DNA of 39,026 nt from contig JAOPZV010000251.1 in assembly GCA_025963935.1 (NCBI GenBank), forward strand, positions 1 through 39,026, in the 5' to 3' direction. A model generated the notes under the pieces. The model did no database searches and was not told where the DNA came from. It worked only from the letters and a program-made list of their open reading frames with translations. Numbering within the stretch: position 1 is the stretch's first letter; each line of letters opens with the position of its first letter. The position numbers and the translations under genes are program-made. The DNA is from Solirubrobacterales bacterium (GTDB lineage Bacteria; Actinomycetota; Thermoleophilia; Solirubrobacterales; Solirubrobacteraceae). This document shows, piece by piece, positions 31,202 through 37,696 of this stretch.

Positions 31202-32542
31202 TCACGACCCGCGGTGGGCGAGGCCCGGGAGCGGCTCCTCCTTCGCGAGGACCGCCTCGCCGCCGCCCAGCCGCTCGAGCGAGCGCGTCTGGCGTGGTAG
31301 CAGCCCCATCGCGAAGGCGATGAAGGCAAGCACCGAGCCTCCGATCATCACCTCCACGGCGCCCAGCGCCGAGGCCAGCGGCCCGGCGAGCACGTAGCCG
31401 AGCGGCAGCAGCCCGAGCGAGACCATCCAGTCATACGAGGTCACTCGCGAGAGCTTCTCCGCGGGGATCCGCTCGGCGAGCGCCGTGAGCCACCACACGT
31501 CGAACAGGGCGAGGCCCGTGCCGGCGATCAACGAGGTCGGGACGACGACCGCCAGGGTCACGCCGGCGGCGTAGAGGATCGCCGACAGCGGCCAGAGCAT
31601 CATGCCCAGCATCGCCAGGCGCATCGGATAGCGGGGCCGCCAGACCACCCCGGTCAACGACCCGAGGACGGTTCCCAGGCCGAACGCCGCCTCGACGATC
31701 CCGTAGACGCCAAGGTCGCCGTACTGCTCGCGCGCGACGACCGGCCCGAGCACGTACCACGGAGCGAGCCCGCAGAAGAGCGCGACGCAGAACGATGCAA
31801 GTGTCGCCCACACCCATACCCGCGAACGCACCTCGCGCAGGCCGTCGCGCAGCTCCGCCCACATGCCAGGGGCTTTCGGGGGCTGGGCCACCGGCGCCTC
31901 TTCTGACCCAGCCGGCGGGGCTGGTGCCGTCGCCGCCAGCGCCGCGCCGCGCCGCCGCGGCCGCACGCGGCTGAGCAGCGCGGCACTGAGCAGGAAAGTC
32001 GCCGCGTCGACGGCGAACGCCCAGCCGGCGCCGGCGCCGAGCACGAGTGCGGTCGCCAGGGCAGGCCCGGCGAATTCGGCGACGTTGTTGGACATCGTCG
32101 TGACCGCCGTCGCCTGCTGGATCTCGCTCTCCGGCACGGTCTGCGGAAGCAGGCCGTTGGCCGCGGGCCGGAAGAACGCCTCGGCGCTGCCGAATGCGAC
32201 CTCGATGAGCACGACCTGCCAGATCCGCACGGACCCGGCGAAGATCAGCACCGCGAGCAGCGCATGCAGCGTGAAGCGCACGACGTCGGTCGCGATCATC
32301 ACGCGATGGCGCGGGAGGCGATCCGCCCACACTCCCCCGATCAGCAGGAAGGTGACGAGCGGCAGCGACTGGGCGGCGAGCACGAGCCCGAGGTCGGTTG
32401 CGCTGCCCGTTTGCTGGATGACGAACAGGGCGAGCGCGACCAGCACGATGTTGTCGCCGATCACGCTCGCGGACTGCGCGAGCCACAGGAAGCGGAAGTC
32501 GCGGTGGCCGAGGACGCGACGTATACGGGCGAGGCCGCTCAT
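31202..32542 (-). CDS. MFS transporter, MFS_3-like
   Basis: A 446-aa permease with 10-12 membrane helices. The N-terminus RDFRFLWLAQSASVIGDNI and the motif A-like GGVWADRLPRHRVM are typical of the MFS_3/enterobactin-exporter (EntS-like) group. SEAFFRPAANGLLPQTVPE and AEFAGPALATALV fit the same group. The central cytoplasmic loop (about 190-225) is Ala/Pro-rich. Probable role: export of a small molecule; no substrate can be named. It lies 34 bp behind the cupin gene and 38 bp before DUF2855 on the same strand. Confidence 0.88.
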   Translation of the reverse strand: MSGLARIRRVLGHRDFRFLWLAQSASVIGDNIVLVALALFVIQQTGSATDLGLVLAAQSLPLVTFLLIGGVWADRLPRHRVMIATDVVRFTLHALLAVLIFAGSVRIWQVVLIEVAFGSAEAFFRPAANGLLPQTVPESEIQQATAVTTMSNNVAEFAGPALATALVLGAGAGWAFAVDAATFLLSAALLSRVRPRRRGAALAATAPAPPAGSEEAPVAQPPKAPGMWAELRDGLREVRSRVWVWATLASFCVALFCGLAPWYVLGPVVAREQYGDLGVYGIVEAAFGLGTVLGSLTGVVWRPRYPMRLAMLGMMLWPLSAILYAAGVTLAVVVPTSLIAGTGLALFDVWWLTALAERIPAEKLSRVTSYDWMVSLGLLPLGYVLAGPLASALGAVEVMIGGSVLAFIAFAMGLLPRQTRSLERLGGGEAVLAKEEPLPGLAHRGS

Positions 32543-32576
32543 GTCCGCCAGCTTGACGCAGGCGGGCGTTCTGCCG

Positions 32577-33044
32577 CTACCGCTCTCCGTCCCAGTAGTC
32601 GACGGCCCCGTCGTCGCGCCTCAGCATCACGTTGTCGTCGGCGTTGCCAGGCCACACCCCGATCTTGTCGCTGTCGGGATAAACGGCCACCGCCGGCTCG
32701 CGGGCGCTCGAGAACATCATCACCCGCGCCGAGCCGCTCGTGCGATTGGTGGCCTTGTGCGCGCCCGCCGGGCCGGGCGGGAAGCAGACGATCTCGCCAC
32801 GCTGGAGCTCGTGCTCACCCGTGGGGGTGCGCACCAGGACGGCACCGTCCAGCACCAGCAGCCACTCCTCCTCGTACTCGTAGTGGTAGGGGCACATGCT
32901 CTCCCCGGGGGGCAGCTCATAGACCTTGACGGCCAGCGCCTCGCCGCCGACCGCCTCGCCGACACGGGCGAAGGCCGAGCGATATCCCGGTGGATCCTGC
33001 TCGTCGAACTCACATTCGTCGCTCAGCACATTGGCCCGGCGCAC
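32577..33044 (-). CDS. Cupin-domain protein
   Basis: A 155-aa single-cupin protein. Motif 1 is CPYHYEYEEEWLLVLDG and motif 2 is CFPPGPAGAHKATN. Only one His is in motif 1 (the usual second His position is taken by Glu/Tyr) and one His is in motif 2, so metal binding would use a variant set. YPDSDKIGVW and a C-terminal VDYWDGE are shared, from memory, by a frequent actinobacterial cupin group of unknown function. The start is a GTG at 33044; the ATG at 33110 would overlap the divergent gene's start and add poorly conserved residues. AAAGAT lies 6 nt upstream, at leaderless spacing. Confidence 0.82.
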   Translation of the reverse strand: MRRANVLSDECEFDEQDPPGYRSAFARVGEAVGGEALAVKVYELPPGESMCPYHYEYEEEWLLVLDGAVLVRTPTGEHELQRGEIVCFPPGPAGAHKATNRTSGSARVMMFSSAREPAVAVYPDSDKIGVWPGNADDNVMLRRDDGAVDYWDGER

Positions 33045-33050
33045 CTCTCG

Positions 33051-33056
33051 ATCTTT
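33051..33056 (-). promoter_or_regulatory. Candidate -10 (AAAGAT) of cupin gene
   Basis: AAAGAT, 6 nt before the GTG, within GTGCAAAGATC; the same 11-mer precedes the rhodanese gene. Confidence 0.4.
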
Positions 33057-33095
33057 GCACGTGGCGAGGCGCACGGCCAGCCTCGGCGCCGCCCA

Positions 33096-33101
33096 TATCC
33101 T
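33096..33101 (+). promoter_or_regulatory. -10 box (TATCCT) of the FAD oxidoreductase gene
   Basis: TATCCT ends 7 nt before the ATG at 33109; no Shine-Dalgarno lies between, so a leaderless transcript is likely. Confidence 0.45.
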
Positions 33102-33108
33102 TCGGCAC

Positions 33109-34665
33109 ATGAGCTACGACGCGCTCGTCGTCGGGTCTGGGCCCAACGGCCTGTCGGCGGCGATCACAATGGCTCGCTCCGGCTCGCGCGTGCTCGTGCT
33201 GGAGGCCGCCGAGCGGCTCGGCGGCGCGGTGGCGACCGAGGAGCTCACGCTGCCCGGGTTCCTCCACGACACGTACTCCTCGGTGTATCCGGCCGCCGCC
33301 GCCTCCCCGGTGTTCGCGCGCCTGGCACTTCACCGCCACGGTCTGCAATGGACCCATCCAGGCGCGTGCTACGCGCATCCGCTGCCGGACGGCCGGGCAC
33401 TCGCCCTGTACCGCGACCTCGACCGGACGGTCGCAGGCCTCGAGGGCCATCACCGCGGCGACGGGGAGAGCTGGCGGAGGTTCGCGGCGCCCTTCATGCG
33501 TCAATTCGGCCCCCTGACCGGCACGCTGCTCGGCGGCTTCCCGCCGCTGGCCGGCGCCGCACGGCTGACCGCCGGGATGCGGCCGGCCGCGATGCTCGAC
33601 CTCGCCCGGCTCGTGCTGATCCCCGCCGAGACGCTCGCCGATGAGCTCTTCGGCGGCGACGGGGCGCGGGCCTGGATATACGGCTCGGCGATGCACTCGG
33701 ACGTCGCCCCGACGGCCGCCGGCAGCGCGATACCCGCCGCGTACCTGAACCTGCTCGGCCACGGCGTCGGCTGGCCGAGTCCGCGAGGCGGGGCCGGGCG
33801 CCTGGCCGATGCGCTCGTGTCCTGCCTGCGGGAGCTCGGCGGCGAGCTGCGCACCGTCGCGCACGTCACGGCCATCGCGGCCGAGCGCGGGCGGGTCGTC
33901 GGCGTCGAGCTGCAGGACGGCGAGCGTCTGTCCGCGCCCACCGTCCTGGCCGACGTGATGCCTGCGGCGCTCGCCATGCTGGCCGGCGAGGCGCTGCCTG
34001 CCCGCTACGCCCTGGCGCTTCGCCGCTTCCGCATCGGGCCGGCGACGCTGAAGGTCGACTGGGCGCTCGACGGCGCGATTCCGTGGGCCGCGCCGGAGGC
34101 CCGTGAAGCCGGCACCGTCCACGTCGGCGGGTCGGCTGAGGAGCTGCTGACGGCCGCGGCCAGCCGCGGCCTGCCCGAGCGCCCGTTCATGCTCCTCGGA
34201 CAGCAGTCGATCGCCGACCCCACGCGCGCCCCCGCGGGCCGTCACACGGCGTGGGCGTACACGCACGGTCCCCACGGCGTCGACTGGGGGGCGGAGCGCG
34301 ACGGCCTCATCCAGCGCATGGAGTCTCAGGTCGAGCGCTTCGCCCCCGGCTTCCGCGAGCGGATCCTCGCACGCCACGTGCTCGGGCCGGCCGAGCTGCA
34401 GCGCCGCGACGCGAATCTCGTCGGGGGAGACGTGGGCGGCGGCAGCAACTCGCTCGATCAGCTCCTCTTTCGCCCGGTCCCATCGCTGGCCCCCTACCGG
34501 ACTCCGCTGCGTGGCCTGTATCTGTGCAGCGCCGCGACGTTCCCCGGAGGTGGCGTTCACGGCGTGCCCGGCCACGCGGCGGCGCGGCTGGCGCTTCTCG
34601 AGCGGCGCCTCGGACGCCTCGCCCCCCGGGCGCTTGGGCGCGGCAGGCTCAGCCGCAGCCGGTGA
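33109..34665 (+). CDS. CrtI-like FAD-dependent oxidoreductase
   Basis: A 518-aa flavoprotein of the phytoene-desaturase-like group. The dinucleotide fold VVGSGPNGLSAA (Gly9, Gly11, Gly14) and the FAD ribose-binding Glu32 (VLVLEAAERLGG) open the protein. YSSVYPAAAASP, the long GSAIPAAYLNLLGHGVGWPS and the C-terminal LYLCSAATFPGGGVHGVPGHAAA complete the pattern. True carotenoid desaturases share the fold, but no phytoene synthase or other carotenoid gene is here, so a different substrate is likely. A leaderless start is suggested. The 3' end overlaps the convergent SDR by 17 bp. Confidence 0.87.
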   Translation: MSYDALVVGSGPNGLSAAITMARSGSRVLVLEAAERLGGAVATEELTLPGFLHDTYSSVYPAAAASPVFARLALHRHGLQWTHPGACYAHPLPDGRALALYRDLDRTVAGLEGHHRGDGESWRRFAAPFMRQFGPLTGTLLGGFPPLAGAARLTAGMRPAAMLDLARLVLIPAETLADELFGGDGARAWIYGSAMHSDVAPTAAGSAIPAAYLNLLGHGVGWPSPRGGAGRLADALVSCLRELGGELRTVAHVTAIAAERGRVVGVELQDGERLSAPTVLADVMPAALAMLAGEALPARYALALRRFRIGPATLKVDWALDGAIPWAAPEAREAGTVHVGGSAEELLTAAASRGLPERPFMLLGQQSIADPTRAPAGRHTAWAYTHGPHGVDWGAERDGLIQRMESQVERFAPGFRERILARHVLGPAELQRRDANLVGGDVGGGSNSLDQLLFRPVPSLAPYRTPLRGLYLCSAATFPGGGVHGVPGHAAARLALLERRLGRLAPRALGRGRLSRSR

Positions 34666-35425
34666 TGCCGCCGTCGAGCGGTATCACGTTGCCCGTCACA
34701 TACGAGCCCGCACGCGAGCTGAGGAAGAGCGTCAGGCCGGCGACGTCGTCGGGACGGCCGATGCGCCCGAGCGGGACGCTCTGCTCGATGATCTCCCGCG
34801 TCGGTGGATCGTCGAGAGCGAAGGCCATCATCTTGCTCTCGAACGGCCCCGGCGCGATCGCGTTCACGGTGATGTGCTCCGAGGCGAGCCGCTTGGCGAG
34901 ATGACGGGTGAGCATGTGCACGGCGGCCTTGCTCGCGCTGTAGCTGTAGTTCTCCACCGACGGTGTGCGCAGCCCGTCGATCGAGCCGATGTTCACAACA
35001 CGGGCCGGATCCTCCGCCTGGGCTGCCGCGCGCAGCTGGGGCAGCAGCGCGATCGTCAGATGGAAGACGCCCTCGAGGTTCGTGTTGAGCACCTTCTGCC
35101 AGCCCGAGGAGGGGAACTCCTCCAGGGGCGCGCCCCAGGTCGCGCCGGCGTTGTTGACGAGTATGTCCAGCTGCGAGAAGTGGGCGCTCGTCGCGTCGGC
35201 GAGCGCCCGAGTGCCCTCGGCACTCGACACGTCGCCGGGAATCGCGTGGCAGTCGCCGAGCTGCGAGAGCTCGCGGGCGGCTGCCTGCACGTCCTCGCTC
35301 TTGCGCGAGGAGACGATCACCCGTGCGCCGGCCTCGACGAGGCCGCGGGCGATCATCAGGCCGATCCCGCGTGAGCCGCCGGTCACCAGCGCCGTCTTGC
35401 CGGAGACGCCGAACAGGTCGCTCAT
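34649..35425 (-). CDS. Short-chain dehydrogenase/reductase
   Basis: A 258-aa classical SDR. The cofactor site TGGSRGIG (15-22), NNAG (91-94), catalytic Ser148, Tyr162 and Lys166 (YSASK) and the C-terminal LDGGITGCG are present. Arg and Ser after the second strand (SSRKS) suggest NADP(H). Substrate unknown; the organisation with a hotdog thioesterase suggests an acyl-CoA or acyl-chain context. It starts inside the stop of the upstream thioesterase gene (4-bp overlap, 35422-35425), so the two are translationally coupled. Confidence 0.92.
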   Translation of the reverse strand: MSDLFGVSGKTALVTGGSRGIGLMIARGLVEAGARVIVSSRKSEDVQAAARELSQLGDCHAIPGDVSSAEGTRALADATSAHFSQLDILVNNAGATWGAPLEEFPSSGWQKVLNTNLEGVFHLTIALLPQLRAAAQAEDPARVVNIGSIDGLRTPSVENYSYSASKAAVHMLTRHLAKRLASEHITVNAIAPGPFESKMMAFALDDPPTREIIEQSVPLGRIGRPDDVAGLTLFLSSRAGSYVTGNVIPLDGGITGCG

Positions 35426-35847
35426 CGCTGCTCCCGACCGCGCGGATAGTGGAACGCCTGGCTCTGCGTGACCTTCGCCGCGAGCGCGCCGTCATCGAGC
35501 GCGAGCTCGGTCTCGAGCACGATCATCGTGCGCCCGGCGTGCAGCGGGCGTGTGGTGGCCGTGATGGCGCCGTCGCGGACCGCCCTCATGAAGTTCGTCT
35601 TTGACTCGATCGTGGCCGTGCCGAGCGCCCCCGCGGGGAGGTTCAGAAACGCGCATGCGCCGCCGCACGTGTCGGCCAGAGCCATCATCGCGCCCCCATG
35701 CATCACGCCGCCGGCGGTGCAGCGCTCGGCGCTCCACTGCAGGCGCCCGCGGACGAGCTCGGGACCGGCCTCCAGCAGCTCGATGCCGATCAGCACGGCG
35801 AACGGCATCACGTCGCGGATTTGAGCTGGGGTTGCGGTGTCGGTCAT
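35422..35847 (-). CDS. PaaI-type hotdog-fold thioesterase
   Basis: A 141-aa hotdog thioesterase of the PaaI/DUF4442-like group. The central helix segment GGVMHGGAMMALADTCGGAC carries the conserved HGG and Asp, and IESKTNFMRAV and TRPLHAGRTMIVLETEL form the typical strands. Such proteins cleave acyl-CoA or aryl-CoA thioesters as tetramers in the cytoplasm. It is the first gene of a two-gene unit with the SDR. A GAGAG sequence lies about 10 nt upstream of the ATG. Confidence 0.88.
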   Translation of the reverse strand: MTDTATPAQIRDVMPFAVLIGIELLEAGPELVRGRLQWSAERCTAGGVMHGGAMMALADTCGGACAFLNLPAGALGTATIESKTNFMRAVRDGAITATTRPLHAGRTMIVLETELALDDGALAAKVTQSQAFHYPRGREQR

Positions 35848-35931
35848 CTCACGTGCTCTCAGGTGCCGCGCTGGCTGCTCGATCGATCATATGGGCGCGC
35901 GCGCGGCGGCTGCACACGGCGCCCGGTCTGT

Positions 35932-35937
35932 GACACT
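35932..35937 (+). promoter_or_regulatory. -10 box (GACACT) of the PfkB gene, leaderless spacing
   Basis: GACACT is 6 nt before the GTG at 35944. It differs from TANNNT only at the first base. Confidence 0.4.
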
Positions 35938-35943
35938 GGCGCC

Positions 35944-36798
35944 GTGCGCTCGAGGGGACCGAGGGTCGCAGTTGTAGGCCACGTGGAGTGGGTTCAGTTC
36001 GCGCGCGTGGAGCAGGTGCCGCACGCGGGAGAAGTCGTCCACGCCCGTGACTCCTTCGAGGAGCCGGCTGGGGGCGGCGCGGTCGCCGCGGTGCAGCTCG
36101 CGCGACTCGCCGGCGGGGCGATCCTCGTCACCGCCCTCGGCGAAGACGAGCAGGGGGAGCGCTCGGTGGAGCGTCTGAGCGAGCTCGGTGTGGAGGTGCG
36201 CCCGTCGTGGCGCGCTGCCCCCACGCGCCGCGCGCTGACGCTCGTTGACGACACCGGCGAGCGCACGATAACCACGTTCGGCCCCCGCCTCGATCCGCTC
36301 GGCGGGGACGCGCACGCCGGATGGGAGGAGCTCGGCGAGCTCGACGCGACGTACTTCACCGCGGGAGACGCGGCCGCTCTGCGCGCCGCTCGCCAGGCGT
36401 CGCGGGTGCTCGTCGCGAGCCCGCGCGCCCGGCAGGCGCTCGGGCACGGAGTCGAGCTCGACGCGCTCGTGCTCAGCGGCAAGGACGGGATGGAGCGCGA
36501 TCGGGCGGCGCGGGTCCGCGGGGAGACCGGCCTGCTCGTACTGACCGAGGGCGAGCTCGGAGGCAGCTATACCGATCGCTCCGGCGCGAGCGGCAGGTTC
36601 TCGGCGGTCGCCCCGGGCGGCGAGCCGGTGGACTCCTATGGCTGCGGGGACTCGTTCGCCGGCGGGCTCACCTATGGCCTCGGCGCGGGACTCGGGGTGG
36701 CGGACAGCCTCGACCTCGCCGCGCGCTGCGGCGCAGTGTGCCTCACCGGCCGCGGACCCTACGAGCGGCAGCTCACGGCGCGAGAACTGGAAAGATGA
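35944..36798 (+). CDS. PfkB-family carbohydrate kinase
   Basis: A 284-aa sugar or nucleoside kinase. N-terminal VAVVGHVEWVQF and the Gly-rich EPAGGGAVAAVQLARL match PfkB signature 1. Signature 2 is DSYGCGDSFAGGLTYG, with Asp230 and the catalytic base Asp236; the usual Ala in GAGD is Cys here. The length is slightly short for the family. Substrate specificity cannot be inferred. The GTG start follows from the conserved beta-strand and the -10 spacing; a much longer open frame upstream is rejected. Its stop overlaps the ATG of the crotonase gene by 4 bp (36795-36798). Confidence 0.85.
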   Translation: MRSRGPRVAVVGHVEWVQFARVEQVPHAGEVVHARDSFEEPAGGGAVAAVQLARLAGGAILVTALGEDEQGERSVERLSELGVEVRPSWRAAPTRRALTLVDDTGERTITTFGPRLDPLGGDAHAGWEELGELDATYFTAGDAAALRAARQASRVLVASPRARQALGHGVELDALVLSGKDGMERDRAARVRGETGLLVLTEGELGGSYTDRSGASGRFSAVAPGGEPVDSYGCGDSFAGGLTYGLGAGLGVADSLDLAARCGAVCLTGRGPYERQLTARELER

Positions 36799-37679
36799 CG
36801 GCGATGAGCGAGCAGCAGACCTCCGTGGACTTCGAGCAGATAGCCACCGAGCTCGACGACGGGATCCTCACGATCACGCTGAACCGCCCGGAGCGTCTCA
36901 ACGCGTGGACGGCGAAGATGGGCGCCGAGCTGACCGCCGCGTTCGACATGGCCGACGCCGACGACGACGTCCGCGTGGTCATCGTGACCGGCGCGGGGCG
37001 GGGCTTCTGCGCGGGCGCAGACCTGGCGGCCGGGGGCGAGACGTTCGACTATCGGGCACACGAGAACGCCGGAGCCGTCGAGCGCGACAACGGCGGCCAG
37101 TTCACTCTGCGGGTGTTCGAATCGACCAAGCCGGTGATCGCCGCGATCAACGGTCCCGCCGTCGGCGTGGGGGCGACGATGACGCTGCCGATGGACATCC
37201 GCCTGGCGGCCGACGACGCGCGCATGGGGTTCGTATTCACCCGCCGCGGAATCGTCCCCGAGGCGTGCTCGAGCTGGTTCCTCCCGCGCGTCGTGGGCAT
37301 CAGCCAGGCAATGGAGTGGGTCGCCACCGGCCGCGTGTTCTCAGCCGAGGAGGCGCTCGCCGGCGGCCTCGTGCGCAGCCTGCATCCGTCCGGCGAGCTG
37401 CTCGACGCGGCGCGCACGATCGGCCGTGAGATCGTCGAGAACACCGCGCCGGTGTCGGTCGCGCTCGCCCGGCAGCTGATGTGGCGCATGCTCGGCGCCG
37501 AGCATCCGATGCTGGCCCACCGCGCGGACTCTCGCGGCATGTTGGCGCGCGGGCAGTCCGCGGACGCGGTCGAGGGGATCACCGCCTTTCTCGAGAAGCG
37601 CCCTGCCAGCTTCCCCGATCGCGTGAGCGACGGCCTACCCGAGGTCATGCCCGGCTGGACGGCGCCGCAGTTCGAGTAG
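36795..37679 (+). CDS. Enoyl-CoA hydratase/isomerase (crotonase) family protein
   Basis: A 294-aa crotonase. LTITLNRPERLNAW opens the fold; GRGFCAGADL and INGPAVGVGATM provide the oxyanion-hole loops. RRGIVPEACSSWFLPRVVG holds a Glu at the position of the second catalytic Glu of hydratases, while the first is replaced by Phe (MGFVFTRRG), a pattern seen in an actinobacterial subgroup. It probably acts on an acyl-CoA, as hydratase or isomerase. ATG at 36795 overlaps the PfkB stop; a second ATG at 36804 is also possible. The spermidine-synthase-like gene follows after 17 bp. Confidence 0.88.
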   Translation: MTAMSEQQTSVDFEQIATELDDGILTITLNRPERLNAWTAKMGAELTAAFDMADADDDVRVVIVTGAGRGFCAGADLAAGGETFDYRAHENAGAVERDNGGQFTLRVFESTKPVIAAINGPAVGVGATMTLPMDIRLAADDARMGFVFTRRGIVPEACSSWFLPRVVGISQAMEWVATGRVFSAEEALAGGLVRSLHPSGELLDAARTIGREIVENTAPVSVALARQLMWRMLGAEHPMLAHRADSRGMLARGQSADAVEGITAFLEKRPASFPDRVSDGLPEVMPGWTAPQFE

Positions 37680-37696
37680 GGAAGCTCACCGGCCGG

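Noticed and set aside
32577-33110. Cupin start at ATG 33110
   Set aside because: It would overlap the start of the divergent oxidoreductase and adds a basic stretch not expected in this family; the GTG at 33044 fits homologues remembered for this group.
33010-34575. 521-aa open frame on the minus strand opposite the FAD oxidoreductase
   Set aside because: Long antisense frames are expected in high-GC DNA; no domain is recognisable and the plus-strand gene has clear FAD motifs.
33109-34665. Carotenoid desaturase (crtI) call
   Set aside because: Only the general fold is shared; no phytoene synthase, cyclase or other carotenoid gene is in the window.
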